Positions 15,481 to 26,738 of a stretch of 64,000 nucleotides of DNA are shown here, one piece after another. The notes under the pieces were generated by a model, which was not told the DNA's origin, did no database searches, and worked only from the letters and a program-made list of their open reading frames with translations. Made by a program: the position numbers and the translations under genes. The first letter of the stretch is position 1; every line of letters starts with the position of its first letter. The DNA comes from Cytobacillus pseudoceanisediminis (GTDB lineage: Bacteria; Bacillota; Bacilli; Bacillales; Cytobacillaceae). The DNA is taken from NCBI RefSeq assembly GCF_023516215.1, contig NZ_CP097349.1, positions 3,720,001 to 3,784,000 of the forward strand, written 5' to 3'.

Positions 15481-16294
15481 ATGCTGGAGCGGTCTTCCTG
15501 AAAATCTTTTCCTGCAGGTTGATTTCTTCAAATACAGGCACTTCCATCCTCAGCGCTTCCTTGCTTCCAAGTCCCAGAAACCCTCCCATGCTGAGGCTTT
15601 CATTGAAAAGATTAAAAACATGGCTTTGCAGATCAGTATTAAAATAAATCATGACATTGCGGCATATAATCACATGAAATTCATTAAATGAGCCATCGGT
15701 CACCAGATTATGCTGCGCAAAAACCATTCGATTAAGCAGGGATGAATTCAAATAAGCTGCTTCACAATCTGTAGTATAGTATTCAGAAAATGATTTTTTT
15801 CCGCCTGCCATAATGTAGTTCTTTGTGTAGAGCTGCATTTTTTGCAAAGGGATCATTCCGCTCTCTGCTTTTTTTAGCACTTTTTCATTGATGTCTGTGG
15901 CATAAATTTTAGTTCGTTCTCCCAAACCCTCTTCTTCCATCAAAATAGACATGGAATAGGCTTCCTCTCCAGTCGAACAGCCTGCATGCCAGATTCTGAT
16001 CTCAGGCAATTCTCTGAGCATCGGGACAACCTCATTTCGAAAAGCTTTAAAAAACGAAGGATCCCGGAACATTTCGGTAACATTGATTGAAAAATCGCTC
16101 AGGACCTTTTGCAGATACCCATCTTCATGTATAACCTTCTCTGTGAGGCTTGTTATGCTGGGCAGCCGATCCCTGCTAATGCGATTTTGAATCCTCCTTG
16201 TAATGGAAGAGCGCATATATTGCCGGAAATCATACCCGGATAAACCGTAAATGGCCTTTAAAAGTAAATCTATCTCTAATTCTTCCTTTTTCAA
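15479..16294 (-). CDS. rsbM: CheR-type methyltransferase, RsbM-like
   Basis: A 271-residue SAM-dependent protein-glutamate methyltransferase of the CheR family, without chemotaxis genes near. An N-terminal helical CheR domain (GLSGYDFRQYMRSSITRRIQ) precedes INVTEMFRDPSFFKAFRN and the SAM motif IRIWHAGCSTGEEAYSMSIL; the ICRNVMIYF motif is also present. In B. cereus RsbM methylates the kinase RsbK and lowers sigma-B activity. The position directly after the RsbK-like gene in the same direction supports that role. Complete; length typical. Confidence 0.85.
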   Translation of the reverse strand: MKKEELEIDLLLKAIYGLSGYDFRQYMRSSITRRIQNRISRDRLPSITSLTEKVIHEDGYLQKVLSDFSINVTEMFRDPSFFKAFRNEVVPMLRELPEIRIWHAGCSTGEEAYSMSILMEEEGLGERTKIYATDINEKVLKKAESGMIPLQKMQLYTKNYIMAGGKKSFSEYYTTDCEAAYLNSSLLNRMVFAQHNLVTDGSFNEFHVIICRNVMIYFNTDLQSHVFNLFNESLSMGGFLGLGSKEALRMEVPVFEEINLQEKIFRKTAPA

Positions 16295-16391
16295 TTCTAG
16301 TCATTCCTCAACTTTCGAGAATAAAATTATGGATACGGGGAATGCTCCTCTGTCTGTCCGTACATTAGAAATGGCGCTCCCCTGGTTCCTT

Positions 16392-19186
16392 CTATGAAAG
16401 CCACACCCTCATAACGGACAGCAGCTGGTCCAGTTTTAATGGCTTGCTGATATAATCTGTTGCACCGGCTTCCATGCACTTTTCCCTATCGCCTTTCATT
16501 GCCTTGGCAGTAAGGGCAATGATTGGAACATCCTGATGCCTGTCCAGCCCGCGAAGCCTCTTCATGGTTTCATAACCATCCATAACCGGCATCATAATAT
16601 CCATCAGCACAATATCAATCTTTTCTGTCCCCATTATTAAATCCAGACATTGCATCCCGTTTTCTGCTGTAAGGACATTCATGCCTTCTTTATTCAAAGC
16701 ATTTTTCAGCGCATAAATATTTCTGTGATCATCATCTACGACAATGACTGTTTTATCTTTAAGCTCGGTACCTGTATGCTGATGGTCTGCTTCACTATTT
16801 CCTTCAGCGGCTGGGGGGATGCTGGCTCAGACACTTCCTCCAGAGGTTCTGCGGTTACAGCAGCTTCTTCAAAAGCAAGCGTTCCTGCCTCAATTTCAGG
16901 CATGCCGTTTGGCAGATTCGGAATGACCAGTGTAAAACGGCTTCCTTTTCCTTCTTCACTCTCCACTTTGCATATGCCGCCGAGCAGCTGGGCAAATTCC
17001 TTGGAGATGGACAATCCCAGGCCCGTTCCGCCATATTTTCTCATCGTGGCTCCATCAGCCTGCTGGAAGGCTTCAAAAATCAGCTGCTGCTTTTCTGCTG
17101 GAATGCCAATGCCTGTATCCAGCACTGTTATTTTAAGCCAATCATCTGTATAGGCGGATAACGGCAAACCAAAGAAATCGCTCTGTGCAGCTTTTTCAAA
17201 AGTGACTGCTACTGAACCTTCTTCCGTAAATTTAAATGCATTTGACAGGAGATTTTTCACAATTTGCTGCAGCCGCTGCTCATCTGTATGGAATACAGGC
17301 GGCACTTCTTCTGAAGAGCTTACAGTAAACTCAAGGTTTTTATGCTTTGCCACTTGTGTAAAATGCTGATTCATACGCTGCGACATTTCACCCATATTGA
17401 CTTCCTCAAAGCTGATCTCCAGTTTTCCTACTTCCACTTTTGAAAGGTCCAGAATATCATTGATCAGGGTAAGCAAATCCTGTCCTGATGTATGAATAAC
17501 TTTGGAAAACTCCTTCTGTTCTTCAGTTAGCATTTGATCCGGGTCTTCTGCCAGCATCTCTGATAAAAGCAATATGCTGTTAAGCGGCGTGCGCAGCTCA
17601 TGCGACATATTTGCCAGGAATTCTGACTTGTATTTTGAGCTTAAACTCAGCTGCTTTGCTTTTTCCTCCAGCTCTTCCTTGGCAGCCTGAAGTTCTTCAG
17701 ACTTCATTTCCGCATCTCTGGAGCGCTCTTCAAGCTGTTCATTAATCATACGCAGCTCTTCGGACTGACTCTGCATTTCTTCAGATTGCGCCTGCAGCTC
17801 CTCCGACTGGGACTGCAGCTCTTCAGCCTGTGCCTGCAGTTCCTCTGTCTGTGCCTGAGATTCTGCCAATAAGCGTTCGATCTCCATTCTTCCTGAAATA
17901 TTCGTAATGGCTATTCCTAATGTTTCAATTACTTTTTCCAGGAGCTTGATCTGTGCATCAGTGAATGGCCGCAAACTTGCCAATTCCACAACTGCAACGG
18001 CCTCGTCTTTGAGCATGACGGGTGCCATCATGATGCTTTTCGGCCTGACATCTCCCAAACCGGTTGATAGGACCTTGTAATCCTCAGGAACATCATGAAG
18101 GAATATTGTTTTCTTATCCCTGACTGTTTGCCCTGCTATTCCTTCCCCAGCAAAGAAAAAGTCTCTTCCTGCATCTTCCGCCCCATCGGCATAAGCAGCT
18201 TGTTTTTTATATACAGGTTTGCTTCCGCTGTCATCTTTCACGTAAAAGACTCCGAGATTGGCTCCGGCGGCAGGTGCCAGCCTGGAAATAAAATCATCTG
18301 CCAAATTCGCTATGGTCACATGCTGGCTATAGATGCTTACTAATGCAGCAGACTGGCTTTGAATCCAGTTCTGCTCACTGATTTCAGCCGAATAGCGCTG
18401 TTCTTTTTCGTAATAGTTCTCGAGTGAATCAGCCATAGAGTTAAAGGCTATCGCGATTTCACCGATCTCATCTTTTGTTTCAATATTCAGCCTTGAGATG
18501 GAAGAAAGGTCTTGATAATCAATATCCTTAATCCCTTTTGTAATTAAGCTGATGCTTCTGCCTGTACTTCTAATCACCCAAACCGTAACTCCGACGATTA
18601 AAATAATGGCTATTGCAACCGCAGCAACCAAAGTCGCTACTAACTGGCTATATGTTTCATTTGCATTTTCCAGCGAATCAGCCATGATGGATTCCTGATA
18701 TTCTTTAAATTCAGCCAGCTTTACTAGAAGAGAGTTCCGGTTTTCCCTTTCATCCCTGTACAGATCTTCCAAGGAATCCAGATCTCTGCTTCCCATTAAT
18801 CCAATGAAGCTGTTTTGCATTTGGGCATATGATTCATATGCCTGTTCTACTTCCTTTAATAGCAGACTGGATTTCTGTCTATTTAATTCATTTTCCAATT
18901 TCAAAATCCGGGTTTGTATCCCTTCATGGTTTGCCTCGATCAATTCAGCCGTCATGGCGGGATCTGCCGATTCTATGTCGGTGAGCACACTCAGCAGCTG
19001 CTGATCTGTCTGATAAAAAAGCTGTCTGATCTCTGTAGCCTGGTTTACCTTATAATAGCGATCCTCCACAATTTCCAGCATGTTTGCCTTCATTCCGTTC
19101 ACCATAGACAGAATGACAAACATTAGAATAAACATAAAAAATACAGTTAGGCCCAAACCCATTATTTGCTTTCTCTTAAAGCTCAC
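16392..19186 (-). pseudogene. rsbK: Hybrid sensor histidine kinase RsbK-like, frameshifted before the receiver
   Basis: Membrane stress sensor. Order: helix 1 (MGLGLTVFFMFILMFVILSM), a 150-residue CHASE3-like outside region, helix 2 (about 187-208), HAMP, GAF (about 290-440), a heptad stretch of EELQAQ/EELQSQ repeats, HisKA with MSHELRTPLNS (H about 527), HATPase with TGIGIP and GTGLGLSI, and a receiver with VDDDHRN and IVLMDIMMPVMDG. One base is missing near 16770-16790: the kinase frame stops at 16736 and the receiver continues in the next frame to 16392; repaired length 931 residues. Start GTG 19184-19186 has AAGGAG 7 bases upstream. In B. cereus RsbK phosphorylates RsbY. Whether the break is real is open. 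Confidence 0.85.
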
Positions 19187-19332
19187 CTGTTCTCTCCTTC
19201 TTTCCCCCAATTTTTCTTTATCTTTGTTTCCGTTTTCAAGTTCCTGTTCACGTTTATGAGCTTAAAAATTTTAATAGACTGGCTTCTTTACCCTTATTCG
19301 GTATAAATCAAACCTGTTTTTCTATTTTTTCA

Positions 19333-19362
19333 TAAAAAAAGGAAGGAAAACTCCTTCCTAAT
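19333..19362 (-). terminator. Terminator of the dynamin-like gene
   Basis: AGGAAGGAG / CTTCCTT stem with TTTT loop, then T7 on the minus strand, just past the stop codon. Confidence 0.8.
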
Positions 19363-19364
19363 GT

Positions 19365-22111
19365 TTAACGATATTCCTTAACTTTCTCCCCTGCTGAAGT
19401 CATCCATTCAAACTGGCGGAGCTTCAGGTCAAATAGTGTCAGAGGATCCTGGTAAATCTCAGGATTTTTGCGCATATCGCTTAAAGCCTCTTTATTATCT
19501 GCAATGTCCGTATAGGTCTCTTCAACCGTATGATTCAATACATCAAACGGATTTCTGAAGAACATTTTAATATCCCGTTCAAGCGATTTCTCGAAAAGCT
19601 CGAATTGCTGCATGAATTTATTGGTGATGGATTCTGCGATCTCGCTATAATCTTCGTGTTCAATGAACTGTTTATATTTATTATGGAGCATGGCTTTATT
19701 CTGCTGGATCGCACCAAGCAGCTTGCCTGCACTCTTCAGCAGGAACTGCGATGGCGAAAAGCGGTTTAGAATGTTGGCCTTTTCCAGCTGAACACTTCCC
19801 CGCGTCATTCGATCCGCGTCGCGGCGCCAGTCATCCAGCACCCTGAAGTCACAGGCCAGCGAGATTTTCTCCTCGCCATATAGCTCATTAAAGCTTTCGC
19901 TCATTTCATCCAGATATGCCTGGCTGCTTCTGAACTCTCCTTCACTTTCAGCAATCCACTCCTGAATGGAGACATGGAAATCCGGCAAAACCGTCTCTTC
20001 AATATATTCGTGTACCCGATTATTCATTTCGTCATTGAGTTCAGTGTGGATTTTTCCAAAATCACTGTCCTCTGTCACCATTTCTGAACAATTCCGAAGC
20101 AGTTCCGGAATCTTTTTCTCAAGATCCTGTCTCATTTTATCTTTAATTTGACTGTAGGACTTTTTAATTGTCCGGACCTTTTCTTCTTCCATATCACTCA
20201 GCTGATTGTTGGCACCCTTAAGTTTTGTTACCATTTCTTCGTTCCATTTAATAGTGTCAATCAAGCTGTTTTCCATTTCAACGCGTTTTTCAAGAAGGAA
20301 TTTGATCGATTTTTTAACATAGTATAGAACCTTTGCTGTACGCTCTTCTTTCCGGTCCCGTCCATCCATCATCGACCTGATAAAGACTGCTAAATCTTTC
20401 AGCTGGCTTTCGCTTTCATAATAGGCGGAGAAAGCAAACACCTTTGCTTTTGGAAAGTAGGTATGAACACGGGACTGAGTTTCATCAAGAAGATCCATGG
20501 CATCCTGGCTGTCTGGAATCCGGTCCATTTTACTGAGAAGGAAATGAATAGGCAATTCCGGAGCCTGTTCTCTCATTCTCACAGCAAGATCCAGCTCTTT
20601 ATCTGTCAGAGGCGAATCCGCATTCAGGACAAACAGCATGCTGTCTGCGAAATGGAGATATTGGAACACACCATTTCTGAATTTGCTTTGCCCCGCAAGA
20701 CCTGGCGTATCAATAACAGCAAGTCTATTATTCTGTAAAAAGGCGAATGGCATTCTGCATCGTATAAGTGTCTGCTGGCTTTTTCTGCGCTTTGCCTAAA
20801 GTCCTCCAGGTCAGAAATACTCCGGACTTCCTCGTCCGTAACGGCATGAATTTCCGCTACATCACTATCCTTGAACAGCACTGAGGCAGAAGTGGAATCT
20901 CCCATCAGCTCTTCACCGAGAAGAGTGTTGACAAACGAGGATTTCCCATTTGATGCCGTACCGGCAATCAGCAAATGCCCTGCATCCAAATCAAGGAGCT
21001 CACGGACCATCCATTCAAAGCGTTCACCCATCAGCACGCCCTTTTCCTTCGCCCATTTCATGACATTTTCAAATAGCTTGAAGCTTTCCTCCAAGCCGTC
21101 CTGATAGCGGACAGAGCGATTCACAAGGCCTTCTGCCTCGCTGACAGCTGAGGAATCAATATTAGACGGGAAAATTTCGCTCCACGCCAGCACTGCCGAG
21201 GCCGAAACAAGGGAATGCGAAGGTGCAGCTATTTTCAACCAGTTAGTTATATGATTCGGTATCAGGTGTGATAAGTCCCTGATTAGATGCTTACCGCTGA
21301 TTAGTTCAAAATAAGTATCCTTGTAAAGCTCGGAAAGCTGGCCCCATGTATGTGAGCGCCCTGGCTCCATATTCAGGAGAAGATGGTTATATTCTTTCAG
21401 CCATGAGAAATAAAGACCTGATTTCTTGTAGCTACTCCATAGAGCGGCTGATAAACTTTCAAAATGAGCATGGTCCACACGGTATAACACCGAAAGCGCC
21501 TCGCTGAAATAGTTCGGCTCCATTTTAGCTGTCCGCCCCTGGTCCACATACGAATGAAGAACTTCAAACCAAGATAGGGATTCCGTCCTGATTGCTTCAT
21601 TGACAGCCAGCTCCACCGCATTTCCCCAATCGCTGTGTTCCTCAAAGAATCCGCGTGCCAGATCAGTCACATCCGGATAATCCGGATTTAACCGGACCGC
21701 ATCTTTAATGGATCCAACAGCCATTTCAAGCTTGCCGCGCTGTATGTAAAGTGAAAACAGCTGAAGGAGCACTTCGGTTTTCAGCACTTCTGAATCTGTC
21801 TCAATCGATTTGTAAAAGTCCTCTGCATTTGAAAGCAAATCCAATTCAAAATAGGCATCAGCCATATTTTTCTGTGCCCATGGCCCCAATTCATTCGGAA
21901 TGCTCTCCCATTTAAAAATGGCCGCTTCGTAATCCTTGTTAAGGAAATACACCTCACCCTGGGCGAAACGGATATTGGTTAAATCGGGCACTTCGTTCTG
22001 CTGCTCAGCAACATACAGTTCACCCAAAACCCTGATCGGATGCACATTTTCATTAGATTCCATGAAGGTCTCATAAAAGGTTTTGCTGATTAGCTGCTTC
22101 TCTAAAGTCAT
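19365..22111 (-). pseudogene. TPR-dynamin-like GTPase, frameshifted
   Basis: About 915 residues when repaired. Residues 1-330 form TPR-like helical repeats (for example FAQGEVYFLNKDYEAAIFKW, LQLFSLYIQRGKLEMAVGSI). A dynamin-type GTPase follows: P-loop GTASNGKSSFVNTLLGEEL (about 383), switch T-S-A-S-V-L-F, then G3 VIDTPGLAG and G4 LLSKMDRIP; the rest is long coiled-coil helices as in bacterial dynamin-like proteins. The frame breaks near 20745-20750, between switch I and G3 (one base missing). Start ATG 22109-22111 follows GGGGGATC. Members remodel or tether membranes; this TPR-first layout is unlike the two-headed DynA. Function unknown. Confidence 0.75.
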
Positions 22112-22228
22112 CTTGATCCCCCGCAGTGCTATTTTTAAAAGTGCGCCTAAAGGCACCGGCTTTTAAAAGAGTTTTATTGAACAGCCTGCTGATTTCCTAA
22201 TATCATAGGGCTTTATCAGCATGCTTTT

Positions 22229-22300
22229 ATAAGAAAAGCGGAAGGCGCCCGCCTATCGGCTTATGACCTCGAGCCGATGGCGCCTGGAGCTAGACAGTTA
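22229..22300 (+). repeat. Dispersed CTCGAG hairpin element
   Basis: AAGAAAAGCGGAAGGCGCC on the left, GACCTCGAG in the loop and GATGGCGCCTGGAGCTAGAC on the right; the GCGCC...TATCGGC and GCCGATGGCGC arms form a strong stem. Confidence 0.75.
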
Positions 22301-22504
22301 TCTAACTTCAGAGTTTACCTTCTTATCTTTTATAAAAAACGCATAATGCGCCAATTTTCATCCTTTATCCTTATATTGTAACAAAAATTTTTCTGCAAAA
22401 AATTTCATTTCTCTATCATTTTTGAAACATTGCTGTATTCCTGTGTAATATTCTTAATAGTTAGAACCAGCTTCTATATATTAATACCACCCCAATCAAA
22501 ATAA

Positions 22505-22546
22505 AAACTGGCAGACAGAAATATATATTCCTGCCTGCCAGTTTAT
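22505..22546 (-). terminator. Terminator of the MFS gene
   Basis: AACTGGCAGGCAGGAAT / ATTTCTGTCTGCCAGTT stem, then TTTTATTTT on the minus strand. Confidence 0.85.
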
Positions 22547-22554
22547 ATTCTTCA

Positions 22555-23757
22555 TCAAGAGGCTTGCTGCGGCCGGGCAGCTGAGCGCCGTCTGCCATAG
22601 AGGATTGTAACAGCCATGCCTAGAATCAGGAACACACTTGATATTTGGAATAGGGCTGCCGTTTCCACAAACTGTGCAAGCACACCAAACACAAGGCCGC
22701 TTAGCCCAATGCCAAGGTCGATAGATGAGAAGAACATTCCATTTGCCACACCCCTGCGGTTGGATGGTGTCATTGATAGTGTCCAAGACTGCAGAGTAGG
22801 TATCAATGATCCAAAGCCAATTCCGAACAAAATTCCGCTTATGATAATAAACAAATTCGAATGAGCGAAAGAAAGTACCCACATGCCGATAAAGGTCAGG
22901 AACGTGCAAAGCAGGACAAGTCCCTTTGGCCCCCGCTGGTCAAACCATTTTCCGGAAATCGGTCTCGAAAGCGATGCCATGATCGCATTGAACAGGTAAA
23001 AAAGGAAAATTTGATCAATACCGCGCTCTTCTCCAAAAATAACAATGAACGTTACGATGGAACCATACCCAAATGTCACAATTATCGTAATAAAGGCAGG
23101 AAACCAGCTGGTTTTTTCGATTAAAGAGTCTAAGTAAGAGAATTTCAGATCCTCTTTCCTTGTTTCCAGAACAGCTGCAGGCGTTTCGTAGCGAACAATG
23201 GATAGGAGCCCAATGGCAATTACGCCAAGTACACTCGAGATATAAATAAGATTGGTAAAAGAGGTAATCTGATATAGATAGATTCCAAGACTCGGAGCGA
23301 TGATCATCCCGATTGTAACGCTAAGGCCATAGTAACCCATTCCCTCTCCAAGACGGGAATTAGGCACTACATCTACTGCTGCCGTACCATTCACAGTAGT
23401 TGACCAGCCCCAAGCGAGTCCGTGGATGAATCGGAACAGCAGAAAAATCATCACCACGCTTGACAGCGGATAAATAACCGTTATGGCCAGAAGCGCCGCT
23501 GCCCCTATCAGCACCAGCTGCTTCCTTGCTCTATATTCAAGCATAAATCCGATGAAAGGCCTGCTCAAAACGGCTCCAATCGAAAACAGCGCCGTAACCA
23601 GACCAATTTCAAGACCAGTTGCTCCTATGGACTTTATATATGGGGGCAGTGTCGGAATCAGCATCTGAAACGACATAAAGACAAATAAATTCCCGATCAT
23701 CAGCATTATGAAAGACTTGGTCCATAAAGTCTCTTTTACAGCCCTTACCAACTGCAT
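22555..23757 (-). CDS. MFS transporter, YwoG-like
   Basis: A 400-residue, 12-helix major facilitator protein. Motif A varies from the classical form: RPFIGFMLEYRARKQLVLIG between helices 2 and 3, and SRPISGKWFDQRGPKGLVLL between 8 and 9. Helix 5 carries GLSVTIGMIIAPSLG. This pattern is found in putative efflux proteins of the YwoG/YfkF group in Bacillus, whose substrates are not established. It is monocistronic with a good terminator. AAAGGAAAGCGGGGG precedes ATG 23755-23757. No regulator adjoins it. Confidence 0.8.
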   Translation of the reverse strand: MQLVRAVKETLWTKSFIMLMIGNLFVFMSFQMLIPTLPPYIKSIGATGLEIGLVTALFSIGAVLSRPFIGFMLEYRARKQLVLIGAAALLAITVIYPLSSVVMIFLLFRFIHGLAWGWSTTVNGTAAVDVVPNSRLGEGMGYYGLSVTIGMIIAPSLGIYLYQITSFTNLIYISSVLGVIAIGLLSIVRYETPAAVLETRKEDLKFSYLDSLIEKTSWFPAFITIIVTFGYGSIVTFIVIFGEERGIDQIFLFYLFNAIMASLSRPISGKWFDQRGPKGLVLLCTFLTFIGMWVLSFAHSNLFIIISGILFGIGFGSLIPTLQSWTLSMTPSNRRGVANGMFFSSIDLGIGLSGLVFGVLAQFVETAALFQISSVFLILGMAVTILYGRRRSAARPQQAS

Positions 23758-23911
23758 CCCCCGCTTTCCTTTTATCTCCAGAATAAATCAGTTAATTATT
23801 TCGCATCACTAAATACTACCATAACTGATTGGAAAAAGGAACGGGAATTTTGCATCATATCAAGGGGTAGAACTTTATTAAGACAATGAAAATCTTCTAT
23901 AATAAAGTCCA

Positions 23912-23938
23912 TAAAAAAAGGAGCCAGATTAAGCTCCC
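23912..23938 (-). terminator. Terminator of the esterase gene
   Basis: GGGGAGCTTAATCTGGCTCC hairpin with T7 on the minus strand, just after the stop. Confidence 0.8.
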
Positions 23939-23941
23939 CCA

Positions 23942-24706
23942 TCACCCCTGCAGACTGCTTGTTTCCAGTACCCGCTGCAGAAAATGCAGTGTTCTTTCTA
24001 TAATGATGTCCTGATCGTTATCCAGTGTTGCCACATGATAGCTGTTGTCCAGGGTGACCAATTCCTTTGCAGCCGATTTAATGCTGCTGTATATTTCCTG
24101 CGAATTGGAAGGCGGAACTACATGATCTTCTTTTGAGACAAAAATCAGCGCAGGACAATTCACTTTTTCTAAATCGCCTTTGACCTTCTTCATCAGTTCC
24201 GTTATTTCACCAATCGATTTAACCGGTGTCTTTTCATAGGCAAGCTCTTTTATATCAGGGTTTTTAATGTCTGAACCAATTGCATCAAGGAAGCGGACAT
24301 CCTCCAGGCTGGCTGCTGCCTCCATATCAGAAATCTCAATTGCTGCATTAATCGGGATAATCCCCTTAATCTCCGGATATTTCTCGGCCATATACAATGT
24401 CAGGGTGCCGCCCATCGACAGACCTGTAACGAATATCGTACTGCAGCGCTCTTTCAGCCACTGATAGCCTTCTTCAACAGAATGAATCCAATCCTGATAG
24501 GTCGTTGTTTCCATTTCTTCATAATGAGTGCCATGTCCCCGCAAGCGTGGACCACAGACCGTATACCCTGCATTTGCATAAGCTTCCCCAAGCGGACGCA
24601 TGCTTTGAGTTGAACCGGTAAAGCCATGTGAAACCAAAATCCCAATCTCATTTCCTTCATAATAAAAAGGTTCTGCGCCTTCTATAATCGGATACTTTTC
24701 AGACAA
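23942..24706 (-). CDS. Alpha/beta-hydrolase carboxylesterase (Est30/YvaK-like)
   Basis: A 254-residue esterase of the thermostable Est30 / YvaK family that cleaves short acyl esters or monoacylglycerols. Visible: oxyanion-loop LVSHGFTGSTQSMRPLGEAY, nucleophile elbow VTGLSMGGTLTLYMAEKY (Ser of G-L-S-M-G), acid in IFVSKEDHVVPPSNS, and the catalytic His in NSYHVATLDND. The start is TTG 24704-24706 with GGAGG 8 bases upstream. It stands alone; in B. subtilis yvaK is next to secG and rnr, which is not the case here. Cytosolic: no signal peptide. Complete. Confidence 0.88.
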   Translation of the reverse strand: MSEKYPIIEGAEPFYYEGNEIGILVSHGFTGSTQSMRPLGEAYANAGYTVCGPRLRGHGTHYEEMETTTYQDWIHSVEEGYQWLKERCSTIFVTGLSMGGTLTLYMAEKYPEIKGIIPINAAIEISDMEAAASLEDVRFLDAIGSDIKNPDIKELAYEKTPVKSIGEITELMKKVKGDLEKVNCPALIFVSKEDHVVPPSNSQEIYSSIKSAAKELVTLDNSYHVATLDNDQDIIIERTLHFLQRVLETSSLQG

Positions 24707-25007
24707 GGTTCATTCCTCCATTCAATAGATTAATTCCTAATAAGAGGTATTCTTCCCACCCCACTCTATCCCTCCTTATTTGAAAATATTTAACATTTTT
24801 GTAAAACTTCGCATCCAGTCTTCAGAAAAACTTTTTTCCAGCATCGTCTTGTTTATAATAGATAGAATGAATAAAGAAATAAGCAGCATTGCCCTCTAAA
24901 CAAAAAGCAAGCGGCAGGAGCGCAGCAAAGGGAAGTTTCGCTTTATTTTCCTTCCCGAACTTATTAAAATAAGTACTAACTACATAAACAGAAAGGCTGA
25001 TACCGGT
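24707..25007. other. Leader region of glnS
   Basis: 301 bases between divergent genes. A TATAAT is present near 24854 but its -35 partner is poor. A weak GGGAAG...CTTCCC inverted repeat lies at 24927-24957. I looked for the T-box AGGGTGGNACCGCG signature and specifier stem and did not find them. Confidence 0.5.
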
Positions 25008-26699
25008 TTGGAAAACAATTCAAATTTTATACGAACGATTATTAAAGAGGATCTGGAATCGGGAAAGCGTAAAGAGGTTATTACCCGTTTCCCGCCTGAG
25101 CCGAACGGCTATCTTCATATCGGACATGCCAAATCGATTGTCATCAACTTCGGCCTGGCAGATGATTTTAATGGCAAGACGAACCTCCGTTTTGATGATA
25201 CGAACCCGCTAAAGGAAGATCAGGAATTTGTGGATGCCATTAAAGAAGATGTTAAATGGCTTGGCTACGAGTGGGAGGAGCTTCACTTTGCTTCGAATTA
25301 TTTCGAGGAAATGTATAACCGTGCAGTTCTTTTAATCAAGAAAGGAAAGGCATATGTGGATGACTTAAGCCAGGAAGAGATCCGCCAATACCGCGGAACG
25401 CTGACAGAACCTGGAAAAGAAAGCCCATACCGCAGCCGTTCAGTTGAAGAGAATCTTGATTTATTTGAACGTATGCGGGGCGGGGAATTCGAAAATGGAG
25501 CAAAAGTTCTTAGAGCAAAGATCGACATGTCATCACCGAACCTGAACTTGCGTGATCCGGTTATCTATCGTGTTTCACATACAACTCACCATAATACGGG
25601 TGATACGTGGTGCATCTATCCGATGTATGCTTTTGCCCATCCGCTTGAGGATGCAATCGAGGGGGTTACCCATTCCTTATGCACAACCGAGTTTGAAGAC
25701 CAGCGTCCGCTATATAACTGGGTTGTCGCAGAGTGTGAAATGGAAAGCACACCGCAGCAAATCGAGTTTGGCCGCCTGAATATTTCTAATACAGTTATGA
25801 GCAAAAGAAAACTGAAGCAGCTTGTGGAAGAGAATTATGTTGACGGCTGGGATGACCCGCGCATGCCGACGATTTCCGGTCTAAGACGCAAGGGCTATAC
25901 TCCGGAAGCAATCCGCGAGTTCGTAAAAGAAACGGGTGTTTCAAAAGGTTCCGGTGTGGTGGATGAAGCTATGCTTGAGCATTATGTCCGCGAAGACCTG
26001 AAATTAAAAGCCCCTCGTACAATGGGTGTGCTTCGCCCGTTAAAGGTTGTGATCACGAACTACCCGGAAGATCAGACTGAAATGCTTGATGCGGAAATCA
26101 ATCCAGAAAACCCGGAGATGGGCATACGCCAAATTCCTTTCTCGAGAGAGATTTTTGTAGAACAGGACGATTTCATGGAAGATCCTCCGAAAAAATATTT
26201 CCGCCTCTTCCCTGGCAATGAAGTACGCTTAAAGCATGCTTACTTCATCAAGTGCAACGAAGTCATCAAGGACGAGGATGGCAATGTTGTTGAGCTGCAT
26301 TGCACATATGACCCAGAAACAAAGAGCGGAACAGGCTTTACAGGACGAAAAGTGAAGGGTACCCTTCACTGGGTGGATGCAAAGAGTGCTATTCCGGCTG
26401 AATTCCGTTTATACGAGCCATTGATTCTTGACGAAGATGCCGATCAGAACGCTGAGGCAGACACAGATGATGCTGCTGAAAGCGATGCTGAAGGAAAAAC
26501 GTTCCTTGACTACGTGAACCCGAACTCACTTGAAATTGTTAATGGTTTCATTGAACCTAACATGAAGGATGTAAAAGCCCAGGATAAATTCCAATTCTTC
26601 CGCCATGGGTATTTCAATGTCGACCCGAAACACACAACAGCAGAAAAACCTGTTTTTAACAGGATTGTATCACTGAAGAGTTCATTTAAGTTAAAGTAA
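25008..26699 (+). CDS. glnS: Glutaminyl-tRNA synthetase
   Basis: A 563-residue class I synthetase charging tRNA-Gln directly. The catalytic domain carries [20 protein letters not shown] (HIGH at 37-40), RFDDTNP, and the KMSKS-like VMSKRKLKQ (264-268). [20 protein letters not shown] belongs to the distal anticodon-binding barrel. An acidic insert ([20 protein letters not shown], about residues 476-495) lies inside that barrel. Start TTG 25008 has only AAAGG about 11 bases before it, a weak site. Most Bacilli lack GlnRS and use GatCAB; this window has both, so glnS was probably acquired horizontally. Complete, followed by a terminator. Confidence 0.94.
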   Translation: MENNSNFIRTIIKEDLESGKRKEVITRFPPEPNGYLHIGHAKSIVINFGLADDFNGKTNLRFDDTNPLKEDQEFVDAIKEDVKWLGYEWEELHFASNYFEEMYNRAVLLIKKGKAYVDDLSQEEIRQYRGTLTEPGKESPYRSRSVEENLDLFERMRGGEFENGAKVLRAKIDMSSPNLNLRDPVIYRVSHTTHHNTGDTWCIYPMYAFAHPLEDAIEGVTHSLCTTEFEDQRPLYNWVVAECEMESTPQQIEFGRLNISNTVMSKRKLKQLVEENYVDGWDDPRMPTISGLRRKGYTPEAIREFVKETGVSKGSGVVDEAMLEHYVREDLKLKAPRTMGVLRPLKVVITNYPEDQTEMLDAEINPENPEMGIRQIPFSREIFVEQDDFMEDPPKKYFRLFPGNEVRLKHAYFIKCNEVIKDEDGNVVELHCTYDPETKSGTGFTGRKVKGTLHWVDAKSAIPAEFRLYEPLILDEDADQNAEADTDDAAESDAEGKTFLDYVNPNSLEIVNGFIEPNMKDVKAQDKFQFFRHGYFNVDPKHTTAEKPVFNRIVSLKSSFKLK

Positions 26700-26701
26700 T
26701 T

Positions 26702-26738
26702 TTTAGGCTTGAGGAAGAATTTCCTCAAGCCTTTTTTA
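26702..26738 (+). terminator. Terminator of glnS
   Basis: AGGCTTGAGGAA / TTCCTCAAGCCT stem then T5. Confidence 0.88.

Larger units (their letters stand above)
22112..22554. other. Intergenic region with one repeat element and a terminator
   Basis: 443 bases. It holds the CTCGAG element (22229-22300) and the MFS terminator (22506-22546); the rest is AT-rich with no frame or RNA motif that I recognise. Confidence 0.6.

Noticed and set aside
24880..25007. T-box leader before glnS
   Set aside because: The conserved AGGGTGGNACCGCG antiterminator sequence and specifier loop are missing.
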